A stretch of 26,317 nt of DNA. Source: a virus. The notes under the pieces were generated by a model. That model made no database searches and was not told the origin of the DNA. It saw nothing but the letters and a program-made list of their open reading frames with translations. Both the position numbers and the translations under genes were made by a program. Positions 7,774-16,065 of this stretch are shown in pieces. Position 1 is the stretch's first letter. Every line of letters starts with the position of its first letter. The stretch lies in IMG/VR virus record IMGVR_UViG_3300007363_000086, positions 1-26,317 of that record. The stretch is one strand, 5' to 3'.

Positions 7774-8745
7774 ATGGCTATTGCCGCAACCAACACATAC
7801 TCCGGTCTGACCGGACTTGCAGAAGATTTCCAAGATACCATTTTCGACATCTCGCCCGAAGAAACCCCGCTGATTTCGATGGCAAAGAAGTTCAAGGCTA
7901 ATGCGACCCTGCATCAGTGGCAGATCGACACGCTGGCCGCACAAGGCTCTAACCGTCAGCTTGAGGGTCTTGATGCGACTTACGCGACTGCTGCGCCGAC
8001 GACTGTCAACAGCAACTACTGTCAGATTTCCAGCAAAACCGTGAAAATCTCCAAGACTGCTGATGCCATTCGCAAGTATGGCCGTAAGTCGGAGATTGCC
8101 TACCAACTGACCAAGCGCGGTAAGGAACTGCGGCTCGACATGGAATACGCCGCGATTCGTAACCAAGCGTCGTCTGCTGGTGGCACGGGTGCTGCGCGTA
8201 GTTCCGCAGGTCTTGAGTCTTGGATCGGTGGGAACCGTATCCTTGCCAAGCTCGGCGGCGCGGCGAACACCACCGGCACGACTCCGGGCTTTGCTTCGGG
8301 TGCGTGTGCTGCTCCGACTGACGGAACTCAAGCGACGTTCATTGAGTCCGACCTTCAGAGCGCACTTCAAGCCGCGTGGACTGACGGTGGCGACCCCTCC
8401 GTTGTTCTGATGTCTGCGACCAACAAGGCCCGTTTCTCGGCCTTCACTGGTATTGCCACGAAATACAACGAAGTTAAGGGCGTTACTCAAGCCCGTATCG
8501 TTGGCGCTGCGGACGTTTATACCTCTGACTTCGGGAATCACATGGTCAAACTGTCGCGTCAATGCCGCGATCAGGCTGTGCTGTGCGTTGATCCTGAATA
8601 CGTCGGTATCGCTACCCTGCGCCCGATGCAGAAGGAAGAACTGGCGAAGATCGGTGATAGCACCAACTACCAAATCGTGTGCGAGTGGACGCTGGTTGTT
8701 CAAAACAGCAACGCCCATGCGAAGGTTCAGGACGTTGGCCTGTAA
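7774..8745 (+). CDS. Major capsid protein (SU10-type, HK97 fold)
   Basis: This 323-aa shell protein is recognised by the N-terminal arm pattern FQDTIFDISPEETPLISM followed by LHQWQIDTLA, characteristic of the SU10-like/DUF5309 capsid family. The central part includes a conserved RGKELRLDMEYAAIRNQ helix (about 112-130). AAGGAA lies just upstream of ATG 7774. Codon use differs from its neighbours: the arginines I traced are all CGN, mostly CGT/CGC, with no AGA/AGG, whereas most nearby genes use AGG/AGA freely. This fits a gene tuned for very high expression. A terminator follows 19 nt after the stop. The long antisense frame over this gene is a by-product of its composition. Confidence 0.93.
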   Translation: MAIAATNTYSGLTGLAEDFQDTIFDISPEETPLISMAKKFKANATLHQWQIDTLAAQGSNRQLEGLDATYATAAPTTVNSNYCQISSKTVKISKTADAIRKYGRKSEIAYQLTKRGKELRLDMEYAAIRNQASSAGGTGAARSSAGLESWIGGNRILAKLGGAANTTGTTPGFASGACAAPTDGTQATFIESDLQSALQAAWTDGGDPSVVLMSATNKARFSAFTGIATKYNEVKGVTQARIVGAADVYTSDFGNHMVKLSRQCRDQAVLCVDPEYVGIATLRPMQKEELAKIGDSTNYQIVCEWTLVVQNSNAHAKVQDVGL

Positions 8746-8763
8746 TACTAACTAACCAACATT

Positions 8764-8792
8764 GGGGCTGGCTTCGGTCAGCCCCTTTTTTT
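8764..8792 (+). terminator. Rho-independent terminator after the capsid gene
   Basis: GGGGCTG at 8764-8770 pairs with CAGCCCC at 8779-8785 around a GC-rich loop containing TTCGG, followed by seven T (8786-8792). The next start codon begins at 8793, directly after the T-run, so any downstream message must come from readthrough. Confidence 0.9.
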
Positions 8793-9146
8793 ATGCCACT
8801 ACTTTTCGACCATAACCCGGATACAGGGGTTACGCAGTATTTTGACTATGACGAACTGACCGACACGATGGCGATTACATCGGTTCAGGACGTTAGCGAA
8901 ATTCTGGACGATCTTCAAAAAAAGAAGAACGACCCGGAGGCATGGAAAAAGGGGGTTAAACAGTCATTCGCGCATTTTGCCTCTATACCCCCCATTGTTG
9001 AGCTTGAGCTAAGAAAAAAAGGCATCAACATTTACGACAAGAACTGCACAAAGAGGCTCATTCAGGAGATCGAGCAGAACTACCCGTATTTGAAGGCAAC
9101 TGACGCAAAACTCTGGAGACCCAAAGTCAAGCATGACAAAAAATGA
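8793..9146 (+). CDS. Conserved phage protein downstream of the capsid gene, 117 aa
   Basis: The ATG at 8793 follows the last T of the capsid terminator and has no Shine-Dalgarno sequence. The N-terminus MPLLFDHNPDTGVTQYFDYD matches the usual beginning of a small conserved protein (pattern FDHDP.TG....FDYDE... then VQDV..IL) that accompanies capsid genes in SU10-like phages, which supports this start over longer in-frame extensions. The remainder (IPPIVELELRKKGINIYDKN) is also characteristic. Its function is not established. A virion or head-completion role is inferred from synteny. It overlaps the next gene by 14 nt, which ties the glycosyltransferase cassette to this unit. Confidence 0.75.
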   Translation: MPLLFDHNPDTGVTQYFDYDELTDTMAITSVQDVSEILDDLQKKKNDPEAWKKGVKQSFAHFASIPPIVELELRKKGINIYDKNCTKRLIQEIEQNYPYLKATDAKLWRPKVKHDKK

Positions 9147-10479
9147 GTTGTTGGAGTGCCAGCTTGCTATAAAAAAACTAACAGAAGAAAGCAATTTTGA
9201 CGAAGCCCTGCCGTTAATTTACGCGGCATTGGAGCATTACCCTGATGATGCGGCGACTCTGCATTACATGGGATATATCTACTTAATGTCTGAGCAACCG
9301 GCGTTTGCTTTTCAGTATTTCAGGCGGGCGCTTCAGGAATCTCCGAATAAGACTGTCTGGTGTTCTCTTGGTAGATCGTCGCATGAGTTGGGAAGGTATA
9401 AGGAAGCGATTAACTGTTACCTGAAGTCTGCGGAATTAGACCCTTCATACGCTCACGCTTACACAAACGCTGCGGCCACGTTCGCACAGACCTCTAATTG
9501 GGATGATTGTGAGAAGTCCGCGAAGCTGGCCCTAGAGTGCGACCCGAAGGAACTCAGCGCAGAGTTAAACCTCGCTCACGCTCTGTTAGCTAAAGGCGAT
9601 TGGGAAAACGGGTGGAGTCATTGGGGCAAGTCTTTAGGGTGTAAGTATCGGAAGGAATGGGTTTACGGAGAGGAAAAGCGATGGGATGGCTCTCCTGATA
9701 AACGGGTGGTTGTTTACGGTGAGCAGGGTTTAGGGGATGAGATTTTCTACGGGTCTTGTGTTCCCGATCTGATAGAAACCTCTCAAAAGGTCTGGATTGA
9801 CTGCGATCCTAAACTAACGGGTCTGTTTAAAAGGTCTTTCCCTAAAGCAGAGGTTCACGGAACAAGGCTTGATCCCTCTCCACCGTGGGTTGCCGGTGCC
9901 TCAATAGAGGCTAGGGTGGCGATTGGGGGATTACCGGAGTTTTTCAGGAAGAAAGACAAAGACTTTCCTGGCACACCTTATCTCGTTCCCTGCCCTGACA
10001 GAAAACTGATGTGGCAAGCCCTGTTTAAGTCATGGGGCAAGAAAGTCGTGGGGATCACAACCCACGGTGGCGGGAGGCATACGAACGAGAAGGGCCGGAA
10101 GATCGAATTAGAGGATTGGCTTCCTGTTCTACAAACAAAGGGTTACGAGTTTGTTTCTCTGGATTACAAGCCTAACCCTGATTTAGAGATGTTCTGTGAG
10201 CTGAACGATGTCCATGTGCATCAGTTCAACACGATCACTCAAAGTAAAGACTACGACGACACGGCAGGGCTGATTTCCGCCCTTGATCTTGTAATCGGGG
10301 TGAACACAACGGCTTTGCATTGTTCCGCTGCGATTGGCGTTAAGACGATTGCCCTTATCCCTACTTACCATCAGTGGCGATACGCAAGGCCTTTTATGCC
10401 GTGGTATCGAAGCATGAGGCTGATTACCCAAGAGGACAAGACTTGGGGTGAAGTGATAGCGAAACTCGTATGGGATTAG
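9133..10479 (+). CDS. TPR-glycosyltransferase fusion (GT-B, heptosyltransferase-like)
   Basis: This 448-aa protein has two parts. Residues about 1-175 are tetratricopeptide repeats (for example LHYMGYIYLMSEQPAFAFQY, SLGRSSHELGRYKEAINCYL, SAELNLAHALLAKGDWENGW). Residues about 190-448 are a GT-B domain with an EQGLGDEIFYGS loop near 197 and SALDLVIGVNTTALHCSAAIG near 380-400, the signature found in GT9/heptosyltransferase-like and TPR-linked enzymes. The TPR part probably binds a protein or acceptor partner. It has no membrane segments. It is first in a five-gene cassette, starts 14 nt inside the preceding gene and overlaps the next by 10 nt. The fusion resembles protein-modifying glycosyltransferases in layout, so a protein acceptor is possible but unproven. 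Confidence 0.82.
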   Translation: MTKNELLECQLAIKKLTEESNFDEALPLIYAALEHYPDDAATLHYMGYIYLMSEQPAFAFQYFRRALQESPNKTVWCSLGRSSHELGRYKEAINCYLKSAELDPSYAHAYTNAAATFAQTSNWDDCEKSAKLALECDPKELSAELNLAHALLAKGDWENGWSHWGKSLGCKYRKEWVYGEEKRWDGSPDKRVVVYGEQGLGDEIFYGSCVPDLIETSQKVWIDCDPKLTGLFKRSFPKAEVHGTRLDPSPPWVAGASIEARVAIGGLPEFFRKKDKDFPGTPYLVPCPDRKLMWQALFKSWGKKVVGITTHGGGRHTNEKGRKIELEDWLPVLQTKGYEFVSLDYKPNPDLEMFCELNDVHVHQFNTITQSKDYDDTAGLISALDLVIGVNTTALHCSAAIGVKTIALIPTYHQWRYARPFMPWYRSMRLITQEDKTWGEVIAKLVWD

Positions 10480-11195
10480 GGGATTGGATTCTCGCCACAG
10501 GCGAGGCAAGAGAGTTAAACATACAGACCGGCAAGAAATGTATTTTTGGGGATGGTAAAAAAAGGTTTTACGAGCCTGAAATTCTAAAGGACAACCCCAG
10601 AATCGCGGGAGAGGATGAGGGCGGGGTTTGGGTTCATAACTTCCCCGGTTATCGACCGTATATCAGTCAGGTTAAAAATGGCCGTTTATATTTCAACGAC
10701 CATTACCGACCTTTAGCCGGTGAGTTGTTTGGGTTAAGGAAGTCCGACCGTCTGTCTGGGAAGATTCTGGTTGAGACTCGGACTAAAAAAGACCCGAATA
10801 TGCCTTTTACCATTAACAAGGCGTATCCGTATTGGGATGACCTTCTCTCAAGGGATTTGCCGATTGTCAAGGTTCAACAGATCGAAACGAACAGGTTTAG
10901 AGATGCGCTCCAATTTCTTTCTGGCGCTGCCCTGCTTGTTACTACGGATGGCGCTTTGCATCATGCTGCTGCCGCTATTGGGGTTCCTGCTGTTGTTATA
11001 TGGGGTGGTTATTCTTCTCCTAGACACTTGGGGTATGACACGCAGGTAAACATACATGACGGGTCTGAGCCTTGCGGGACGTTTGCAAAGAAATGCCCTC
11101 ACTGTGAGAAAAAGGCAAAAGCGATAGACCCTGAGATGGTTTACAGGATTGTTAAGTCTGAGTTTGATAAATGCACATCCAAGTCCTGTACGTAA
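10470..11195 (+). CDS. GT9-like glycosyltransferase
   Basis: This 241-aa protein carries GLGDWILATGEA at its very N-terminus (2-13), the glycine-rich first loop of heptosyltransferase-type GT-B enzymes. It also carries LLVTTDGALHHAAAAIGVPAVVIWG near 155-179, the conserved C-terminal donor-site segment (TxDSGxxHxAAAxxxPxVxLFG type). A C-terminal CxxC (KKCPHCEKK) could bind metal. It is shorter than full-length GT9 enzymes (about 320-350 aa), and the region between the two motifs appears compressed. The ATG lies within the TPR-glycosyltransferase stop region and the gene overlaps the next by 25 nt. Confidence 0.75.
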   Translation: MGLGDWILATGEARELNIQTGKKCIFGDGKKRFYEPEILKDNPRIAGEDEGGVWVHNFPGYRPYISQVKNGRLYFNDHYRPLAGELFGLRKSDRLSGKILVETRTKKDPNMPFTINKAYPYWDDLLSRDLPIVKVQQIETNRFRDALQFLSGAALLVTTDGALHHAAAAIGVPAVVIWGGYSSPRHLGYDTQVNIHDGSEPCGTFAKKCPHCEKKAKAIDPEMVYRIVKSEFDKCTSKSCT

Positions 11196-12001
11196 ATCGT
11201 GATTACAGTTACGACAAGGACTGGCTCGACGCTTTTTCTGATGTTGGGGCCGAGTTAATAGATAAACCCCAAAAGCTGGATGCTGATTTAATTGTTGTTC
11301 AGCACTCAGTAGGGGCGCATGACGGTATTTTCCCGAAGTGGATGATAGACAACATTCTTTCCAGGCGGGGAAAGGTTGTTCTTTTCTTCACGAATGAATT
11401 TAAGCACGTAACAGAAAGAAAAGAGCTTGCTGAAATGCTGAATGCGGACTTTATCTGCACTCAGTTACCGGATGGGAGGTTGTATGACTACCCTACAATT
11501 TCCTTGCCTCATGCTCTGAACCCTAAAGTCTTTTACAACAAAAAAACTGAAAGGGATATTTCTTTCGGGTTCAGGGGGAATCTATACCGCAAAGGGATTT
11601 ATGACGCTAGGAACGAGATTATTAAATCGTTCCATAGGGTAAGCGGATCGGACATCAAGTTTGATGCCGACTTTAAAAAAAGAGGGCATTGGGCCGCATT
11701 TCTTAATCGGTGCAAAGCAATGCCTGGTGCGGAGGCTGGCGACAAGAGGGGCCGGATTGTAAGCCCTAGACACCTAGAGGCTATCGGTTGCGGTTGCCTT
11801 AATGTTCTCCTGCCCGGTGAGTATTGCGGGGTTTTGAGTCCAGACCATTATTTGACGTTTACAACCATTGAAGAAGCGATAGATGTTGTTCTTGATGAAA
11901 AAAGAAGGTCTGAGATCACTGAAAGGGCTTTGGCTCATGTGCTTGAGAATCACACATACAGGCACAGGGTTGATTTACTAATGAAGAAAATCAATGCTTG
12001 A
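11171..12001 (+). CDS. CgeB-like glycosyltransferase
   Basis: This 276-aa protein contains SPRHLEAIGCGCLNVL near 198-213 and a following EYCGVLSPDHYLTF segment, with the ending RALAHVLENHTYRHRVDLLM. This combination is the hallmark of the glycosyltransferase group-1 C-terminal domain found in CgeB-type (spore-maturation-like) proteins. The N-terminal half (DLIVVQHSVGAHDGIFPKW) fits the acceptor-binding Rossmann-like domain. It is predicted cytoplasmic. It lies third in the cassette, with 25-nt and 8-nt overlaps to its neighbours. Donor and acceptor are unknown. Confidence 0.75.
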   Translation: MHIQVLYVNRDYSYDKDWLDAFSDVGAELIDKPQKLDADLIVVQHSVGAHDGIFPKWMIDNILSRRGKVVLFFTNEFKHVTERKELAEMLNADFICTQLPDGRLYDYPTISLPHALNPKVFYNKKTERDISFGFRGNLYRKGIYDARNEIIKSFHRVSGSDIKFDADFKKRGHWAAFLNRCKAMPGAEAGDKRGRIVSPRHLEAIGCGCLNVLLPGEYCGVLSPDHYLTFTTIEEAIDVVLDEKRRSEITERALAHVLENHTYRHRVDLLMKKINA

Positions 12002-13034
12002 GTTGTCTGAGTTAAAAGCTGCTTGGCACATTGAGAAAATAGGTGATTTAAGGCGGGGTAAGGATGTTGTTCCCTCGCATGTGCAAATCATCCTTTCAGA
12101 CCTTTGCAACCAAGATTGTCATTTCTGCGCTTATCGCATGGAGGGCGGGTTCTCAACGGAGAAGTTTGGTGTTGATGGAAACAAAAACCCAAACCGCCGC
12201 ATCCCAACTGAGAAGGTTTTTGAGATTCTTTCGGATTGTGCGAGTTTGGGTGTTGAGGCCATAGAGTTTACGGGTGGCGGGGAGCCTACTGTTCATCCTG
12301 ATTGGGAAAAGATCATTACATACGCCCAAAGTCTTGGGCTATCAACCGGATTGGTAACAAATGCGGTTCGATTAAAGGATTGTCCTGCTGTAGATGGTTT
12401 GACTTGGCTCAGAGTGAGCCTTGATGCTGGAAAAAAAGAAACCTACCAGAGGATTAGAAAGAGCCTTGCTTGGGACAAGGTGATGAAAAACCTCGATATG
12501 TTGGGGAAAAAGAAAGGCCCGCTTATCGGCGTTGGGTTTGTTCTTACAAGAGAGAATTACAAGGAATTAGAGGATTGCGCGAAGATCGTTAAGGGTTTCG
12601 GAATACCTTATATACGTGTATCTGCGATGTTCTCAACAGGCGGGGCTGATTACTACGATGGCCTTATAGATGAAATAAACGCACAACGTATTTTAGCCAA
12701 AAACCTTGAGGACGATAATTTTAAGGTTGTTGATTTTTTTGATGACCGTGTTTTAGACCTTAAAAAAGAGTCTCCTGATTATTCTTTTTGCGGGTATCAA
12801 CAGTTTGTTTTGTATATCGGCGGGGATCAAAAGGTTTACACATGTTGCACTAACGCATATACAACCGCCGGTGAGATAGGAGACCTGAGTAATATGAGTT
12901 TTGCGTCATGGCTCAAGTCTCACCGAAGATATGAGTTTGATGCAAGAAAGTGTCATCATTGCCAATTTAACAATAAGAACAAGATTATTGATTACTTGAT
13001 TAACCCAAGCCCCGCCCATATAGGTTTTGTCTGA
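11994..13034 (+). CDS. Radical SAM enzyme with SPASM/twitch-like C-terminus
   Basis: This 346-aa enzyme uses a [4Fe-4S] cluster to cleave S-adenosylmethionine and start radical chemistry. The cluster motif CxxxCxxC is at C38, C42 and C45. GGGEP at 94-98 is the SAM-binding segment. A second group of cysteines, C266, C284/C285, C320 and C323, fits an auxiliary cluster of the SPASM/twitch type used by peptide- and sugar-modifying members. It sits fourth in the glycosyltransferase cassette with an 8-nt overlap upstream and a 1-nt overlap downstream. No precursor peptide or RiPP leader gene is visible nearby, which favours sugar or protein modification over classical RiPP maturation, but that is inference. 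Confidence 0.88.
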   Translation: MLELSELKAAWHIEKIGDLRRGKDVVPSHVQIILSDLCNQDCHFCAYRMEGGFSTEKFGVDGNKNPNRRIPTEKVFEILSDCASLGVEAIEFTGGGEPTVHPDWEKIITYAQSLGLSTGLVTNAVRLKDCPAVDGLTWLRVSLDAGKKETYQRIRKSLAWDKVMKNLDMLGKKKGPLIGVGFVLTRENYKELEDCAKIVKGFGIPYIRVSAMFSTGGADYYDGLIDEINAQRILAKNLEDDNFKVVDFFDDRVLDLKKESPDYSFCGYQQFVLYIGGDQKVYTCCTNAYTTAGEIGDLSNMSFASWLKSHRRYEFDARKCHHCQFNNKNKIIDYLINPSPAHIGFV

Positions 13035-13771
13035 TGCAATTTGTTTTAAGCGGCGTTGAAAGAAGGGATAACTGCTTAAAAAGGCTTCATGCTGTATCCG
13101 GTGGTCAGATTGTTAAGAATTGGGATGGTGAGTCAATTCCGGTAATCGTCGGGAATTTAAACGGTGCTGATGAGATACAGACTGAGTGCCGGGATAAGAA
13201 AATCCCTTACGTCTATATCGACCACGGGTATTTTCGGAGGGATTTGGGCCTTAAATACGCTCGGTTCTGTGTGAGCAATTTCCACAACACCGATTGGCGA
13301 GACTACGAGGAGACTCCAAAAACGCCGGTATTCGATTGGAAGGACTACGGCGGGCATATTGTCATCCTCCCACCCGCTGAGTATGTGAGCAGGGTTTACC
13401 GTGCTTCTAATTGGCTGGCAGACACAATCGACCTGGTAAGGAAAAACACAGACCGGGTGATTATGGTCAAGAGAAAGCATGACGGTGATTTATTTTCCGT
13501 CATTAAAGACTGTTGGGCTGTTGTGAGTTTCGGGTCTGTTGCTGATGTAGAGAGTGCGCTTTATGGAAAGCCGCTTTTTACCTCTGAATTTAGCCCCGCA
13601 AGTCCGATTTCTGAAAAAGATTTTACGAAAATTGAGTCTCCCATTTATCCAGACCGTGAGAAGTGGATCAGGTCTCTTTACGGTTGTGAGTGGGAGTCAT
13701 CCGAGATGGAACTTTGTTGGGAAAGACTTAAATGGCAATTACCACTTACGCAGAACTCCAAACCGCTGTAG
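13034..13771 (+). CDS. Capsule-glycosyltransferase-like protein
   Basis: In this 245-aa protein the segment WAVVSFGSVADVESALYGKPLF near 160-181 matches the SNxxxEALLxGKPV-type nucleotide-sugar site of KpsS/KpsC-like capsule polysaccharide proteins and similar phage GT-B enzymes. The N-terminal IPYVYIDHGYFRR segment also fits that family, where an HG.. motif binds the donor. It is short for KpsS, so it is probably a minimal phage version. It is last in the cassette and its final 40 nt overlap the head-tail adaptor gene in another frame, so the cassette is locked into the structural operon. Activity and substrate are unknown. Confidence 0.65.
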   Translation: MQFVLSGVERRDNCLKRLHAVSGGQIVKNWDGESIPVIVGNLNGADEIQTECRDKKIPYVYIDHGYFRRDLGLKYARFCVSNFHNTDWRDYEETPKTPVFDWKDYGGHIVILPPAEYVSRVYRASNWLADTIDLVRKNTDRVIMVKRKHDGDLFSVIKDCWAVVSFGSVADVESALYGKPLFTSEFSPASPISEKDFTKIESPIYPDREKWIRSLYGCEWESSEMELCWERLKWQLPLTQNSKPL

Positions 13772-14337
13772 GGAACTGGCTGCACAGGGCAGACCTTTCC
13801 TCGCAGATACCGGACTTTATTGTTTTCGGTGAAAAACGGATTTTCAGGGAAACCCGCGTCCGTGTCATGGAGGCTGCTTTCAGCGACACAATGTCATCTG
13901 GAGTGATAGCGGTTCCTTCGGATTACCTTGAGTTTAAGTCTGTTTATCTGGACACCTCCCCGACGATTAAACTAGGACGGGTTGAGGCTTCACAGATTTA
14001 CGACAAATACCCCACAAGAGCAACGGACGGGTATCCGCAATTCATCGCAAGGGAGGGCAGTAACTTCATTTTCGGGCCTTATCCTTCAAGTGACTTTACC
14101 GTTAAGGGCATTTACTACGCCCAACCGACTTCTATACAGTCGAGCGCGAATGCGTTGTTTTTGGCAAACCCAGACCTTTATTTATACGCCGCACTTCTCG
14201 CTGCGACACCTTACCTTGCGAATGACGCTCGGATTCAGGTATGGGAAAACGAATACTTGAAGATTCAAGAACAACTCAGAAGGCAAGATAAGGCTGAAGA
14301 TGCCTCCGGTGGCGGGTTGATGGTAAGGGCGGCATGA
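13732..14337 (+). CDS. Head-tail adaptor (P22 gp4 / SU10 adaptor type)
   Basis: This 201-aa protein has the typical opening of this family (TYAELQTAVGNWLHRADLSSQIPDFIVFGEKRI), a four-helix core with a central beta insertion (IAVPSDYLEFKSVYLD; GYPQFIAREGSNFIFGPYP), and the late helix NPDLYLYAALLAATPYL. It should form a ring beneath the portal to extend the channel and accept the tail hub. GGGAAAGA lies upstream of ATG 13732, inside the previous gene. The ATGA-type junction to the next gene (4-nt overlap) keeps the usual adaptor to tail-hub order. Confidence 0.88.
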   Translation: MAITTYAELQTAVGNWLHRADLSSQIPDFIVFGEKRIFRETRVRVMEAAFSDTMSSGVIAVPSDYLEFKSVYLDTSPTIKLGRVEASQIYDKYPTRATDGYPQFIAREGSNFIFGPYPSSDFTVKGIYYAQPTSIQSSANALFLANPDLYLYAALLAATPYLANDARIQVWENEYLKIQEQLRRQDKAEDASGGGLMVRAA

Positions 14338-15794
14338 TTACTAAAACGCCGATTGTCGGTTATGCCCCGGACGCAGACCCCGCGACTCCGGGCGTTTTAA
14401 CTGATTGCATTTCAATCGTTCCCACATTAAACGGTGTGGCCGGTGCGCCCTCTGCTGTATCGGCGGGTCTTTCTGCTCTGGCTGCTGCTTGCACGGGGGC
14501 GGCTTCTTTGTTGAAACTGGACGCGACATCAAGGCTTTTTGCCGGAACATCTACAAAACTTTACGAGGATGTGAGTGGGACATGGACGGACAGGACTAGG
14601 GCATCCGGTGGTGATTATTCCGCTGCGGTCCGATGGTCTTTCGGCCAGTTCGGGAATGTGTCTCTTGCGGTTACAAAGTCAGACAACCCTCAATACAGCA
14701 TAACCGGGGCTTTTGCTGATTTATCGGGTGCGCCAAAAGCGAGTTATGTCGAGACGGCGGCGAACTTCGTAATCCTCGCAGATTACAACGATGGAACAGA
14801 TACACCCAATGGAGTTTATTGGTCTGCGATTGGTGATTACACCGATTGGACTCCGAGCATTGCTACTCAATGCGGTTTTGTGAGTCTGAATGACACTTCA
14901 GGCAGGAACATAGGCATTAAGAGATTTGGCCGTAACGTCATTATTTACAAACAACGGTCAATGTATCTGGGTGTTTACGTTGGCGCTCCGACTGTTTGGG
15001 ATTTCTCCCTGATCTCCGGAGAAACCGGTGCGGCTTCAAATTACTGCATTGTTGATGTAGGAACCTCTGACGACCCAAGACATATATTCATGGGGTATGA
15101 GGACTTCTACAGTTTCGACGGTTCAAGGCCGATTCCTTTGGGAACGAACGTCATCAAAGAGACTGTATTTGGAGAACTGAACAAGACATACGCTAACGCG
15201 ACTTTTGCAATGCACGATAGGATCAATTCAAGGGTTTATTTCTTCTATCCGACGAGTGCTTCTGTAACGCCGAATAAATGCGTTGTTTATAACTACAGGT
15301 CGAATAAATGGGGCAGGGATGACCGTTCTGTTGAGGCTGTTTTGGAATACATCTCAGCGGGAACGACTTACGACGATTTAGGGACTCTGTATTCGACTTA
15401 CGCTGATTTGCCAAGTGTCTCTTATGACTCAGGGATTTGGTCGGGTGGGTATCCGATACCGGCTTATTTCGATACCTCTCATGTTTTGCAGACTTTGACC
15501 GGGGCATCGACTACAAGTCAGATCACCACGGGGGATATAGGCGATGACTCCACTCAAATGCTGATTTCGAGGGTTAAGCCAAGATTCCAGACTGCCCCGA
15601 CTTCAGCGACGATGACCAATTATTACAGGTATAACTTGGGGGATTCCCTAACCACGGACACAACGGTAAATATGTCCAGTTCCCGTTTTGATGTTTTGAG
15701 GGAAGCCCGTTGGCACAGGTTTAACCTCGCTTTTTCCGGCCCTGTTGAATTGACGGGACTTGTATTCGACGCACAGGCAAGCGGAAGTGAGTAA
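14334..15794 (+). CDS. Tail hub/nozzle protein (P22 gp10-type)
   Basis: This 486-aa beta-rich protein has repeated blade-like segments (ANFVILADYNDGTDTPNGVYWSA, FGRNVIIYKQRSMYLGVYVG, RHIFMGYEDFYSFDGSRPIPLG, NSRVYFFYPTSAS...NKCVVYNYRSNKWGRDD). Such sequence is typical of the phage stabilisation / gp10 nozzle family, which builds a beta-propeller ring closing the short tail. It follows the adaptor directly. No enzyme motif is seen. Its last bases overlap the start of the next small gene by 8 nt. Confidence 0.85.
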   Translation: MITKTPIVGYAPDADPATPGVLTDCISIVPTLNGVAGAPSAVSAGLSALAAACTGAASLLKLDATSRLFAGTSTKLYEDVSGTWTDRTRASGGDYSAAVRWSFGQFGNVSLAVTKSDNPQYSITGAFADLSGAPKASYVETAANFVILADYNDGTDTPNGVYWSAIGDYTDWTPSIATQCGFVSLNDTSGRNIGIKRFGRNVIIYKQRSMYLGVYVGAPTVWDFSLISGETGAASNYCIVDVGTSDDPRHIFMGYEDFYSFDGSRPIPLGTNVIKETVFGELNKTYANATFAMHDRINSRVYFFYPTSASVTPNKCVVYNYRSNKWGRDDRSVEAVLEYISAGTTYDDLGTLYSTYADLPSVSYDSGIWSGGYPIPAYFDTSHVLQTLTGASTTSQITTGDIGDDSTQMLISRVKPRFQTAPTSATMTNYYRYNLGDSLTTDTTVNMSSSRFDVLREARWHRFNLAFSGPVELTGLVFDAQASGSE

Positions 15795-16065
15795 GTTAAG
15801 CGGATCGGTCAGGATTTCGCAGGATTACAACCGTCAAACTTTGTTTGATGTAATCCGCAAAATTGAAGAACAGGTCAACATGCTCTCCGAGGGCGGGCAG
15901 TCGGCTTATTACGGGTCTTTAACTGCTGCTCCTACCACGGGGGATCACGTTGCGGGGGATTGGGTGAAGAACTCAGCACCCTCTGCCGGTGGTTATTTCG
16001 GGTGGATTTGTGTGACCTCTGGAACTCCTGGGACTTGGAAGGGATTTGGTGTCATTCAGACTTAA
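15787..16065 (+). CDS. Small tail protein, 92 aa, GTG start
   Basis: The frame can be extended upstream, but the GTG at 15787 inside the tail-hub stop region gives the natural start (MSKLSGSVRISQDYN). The protein has a short helical part (LFDVIRKIEEQVNML), then a beta segment ending GWICVTSGTPGTWKGFGVIQ. That GW.C...GTPGTW.G.G motif recurs at ends of tail-fibre and tail-spike domains. It may be a small tail component attached to the hub. I do not recognise a named family. Confidence 0.65.
   Translation: MSKLSGSVRISQDYNRQTLFDVIRKIEEQVNMLSEGGQSAYYGSLTAAPTTGDHVAGDWVKNSAPSAGGYFGWICVTSGTPGTWKGFGVIQT

Noticed and set aside
7708-8718. 336-codon open frame antisense to the scaffold end and capsid gene
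   Set aside because: It is in the mirror of a confidently identified, codon-biased capsid gene; its composition (Arg/Ser/Leu/Val mix without motifs) is that of a complement frame.
8679-8792. Upstream extension of the 117-aa gene through the terminator into the capsid gene
   Set aside because: The family start MPLLFDHNPDTG begins at 8793; the extension would read the terminator hairpin and the capsid gene in a wrong frame.
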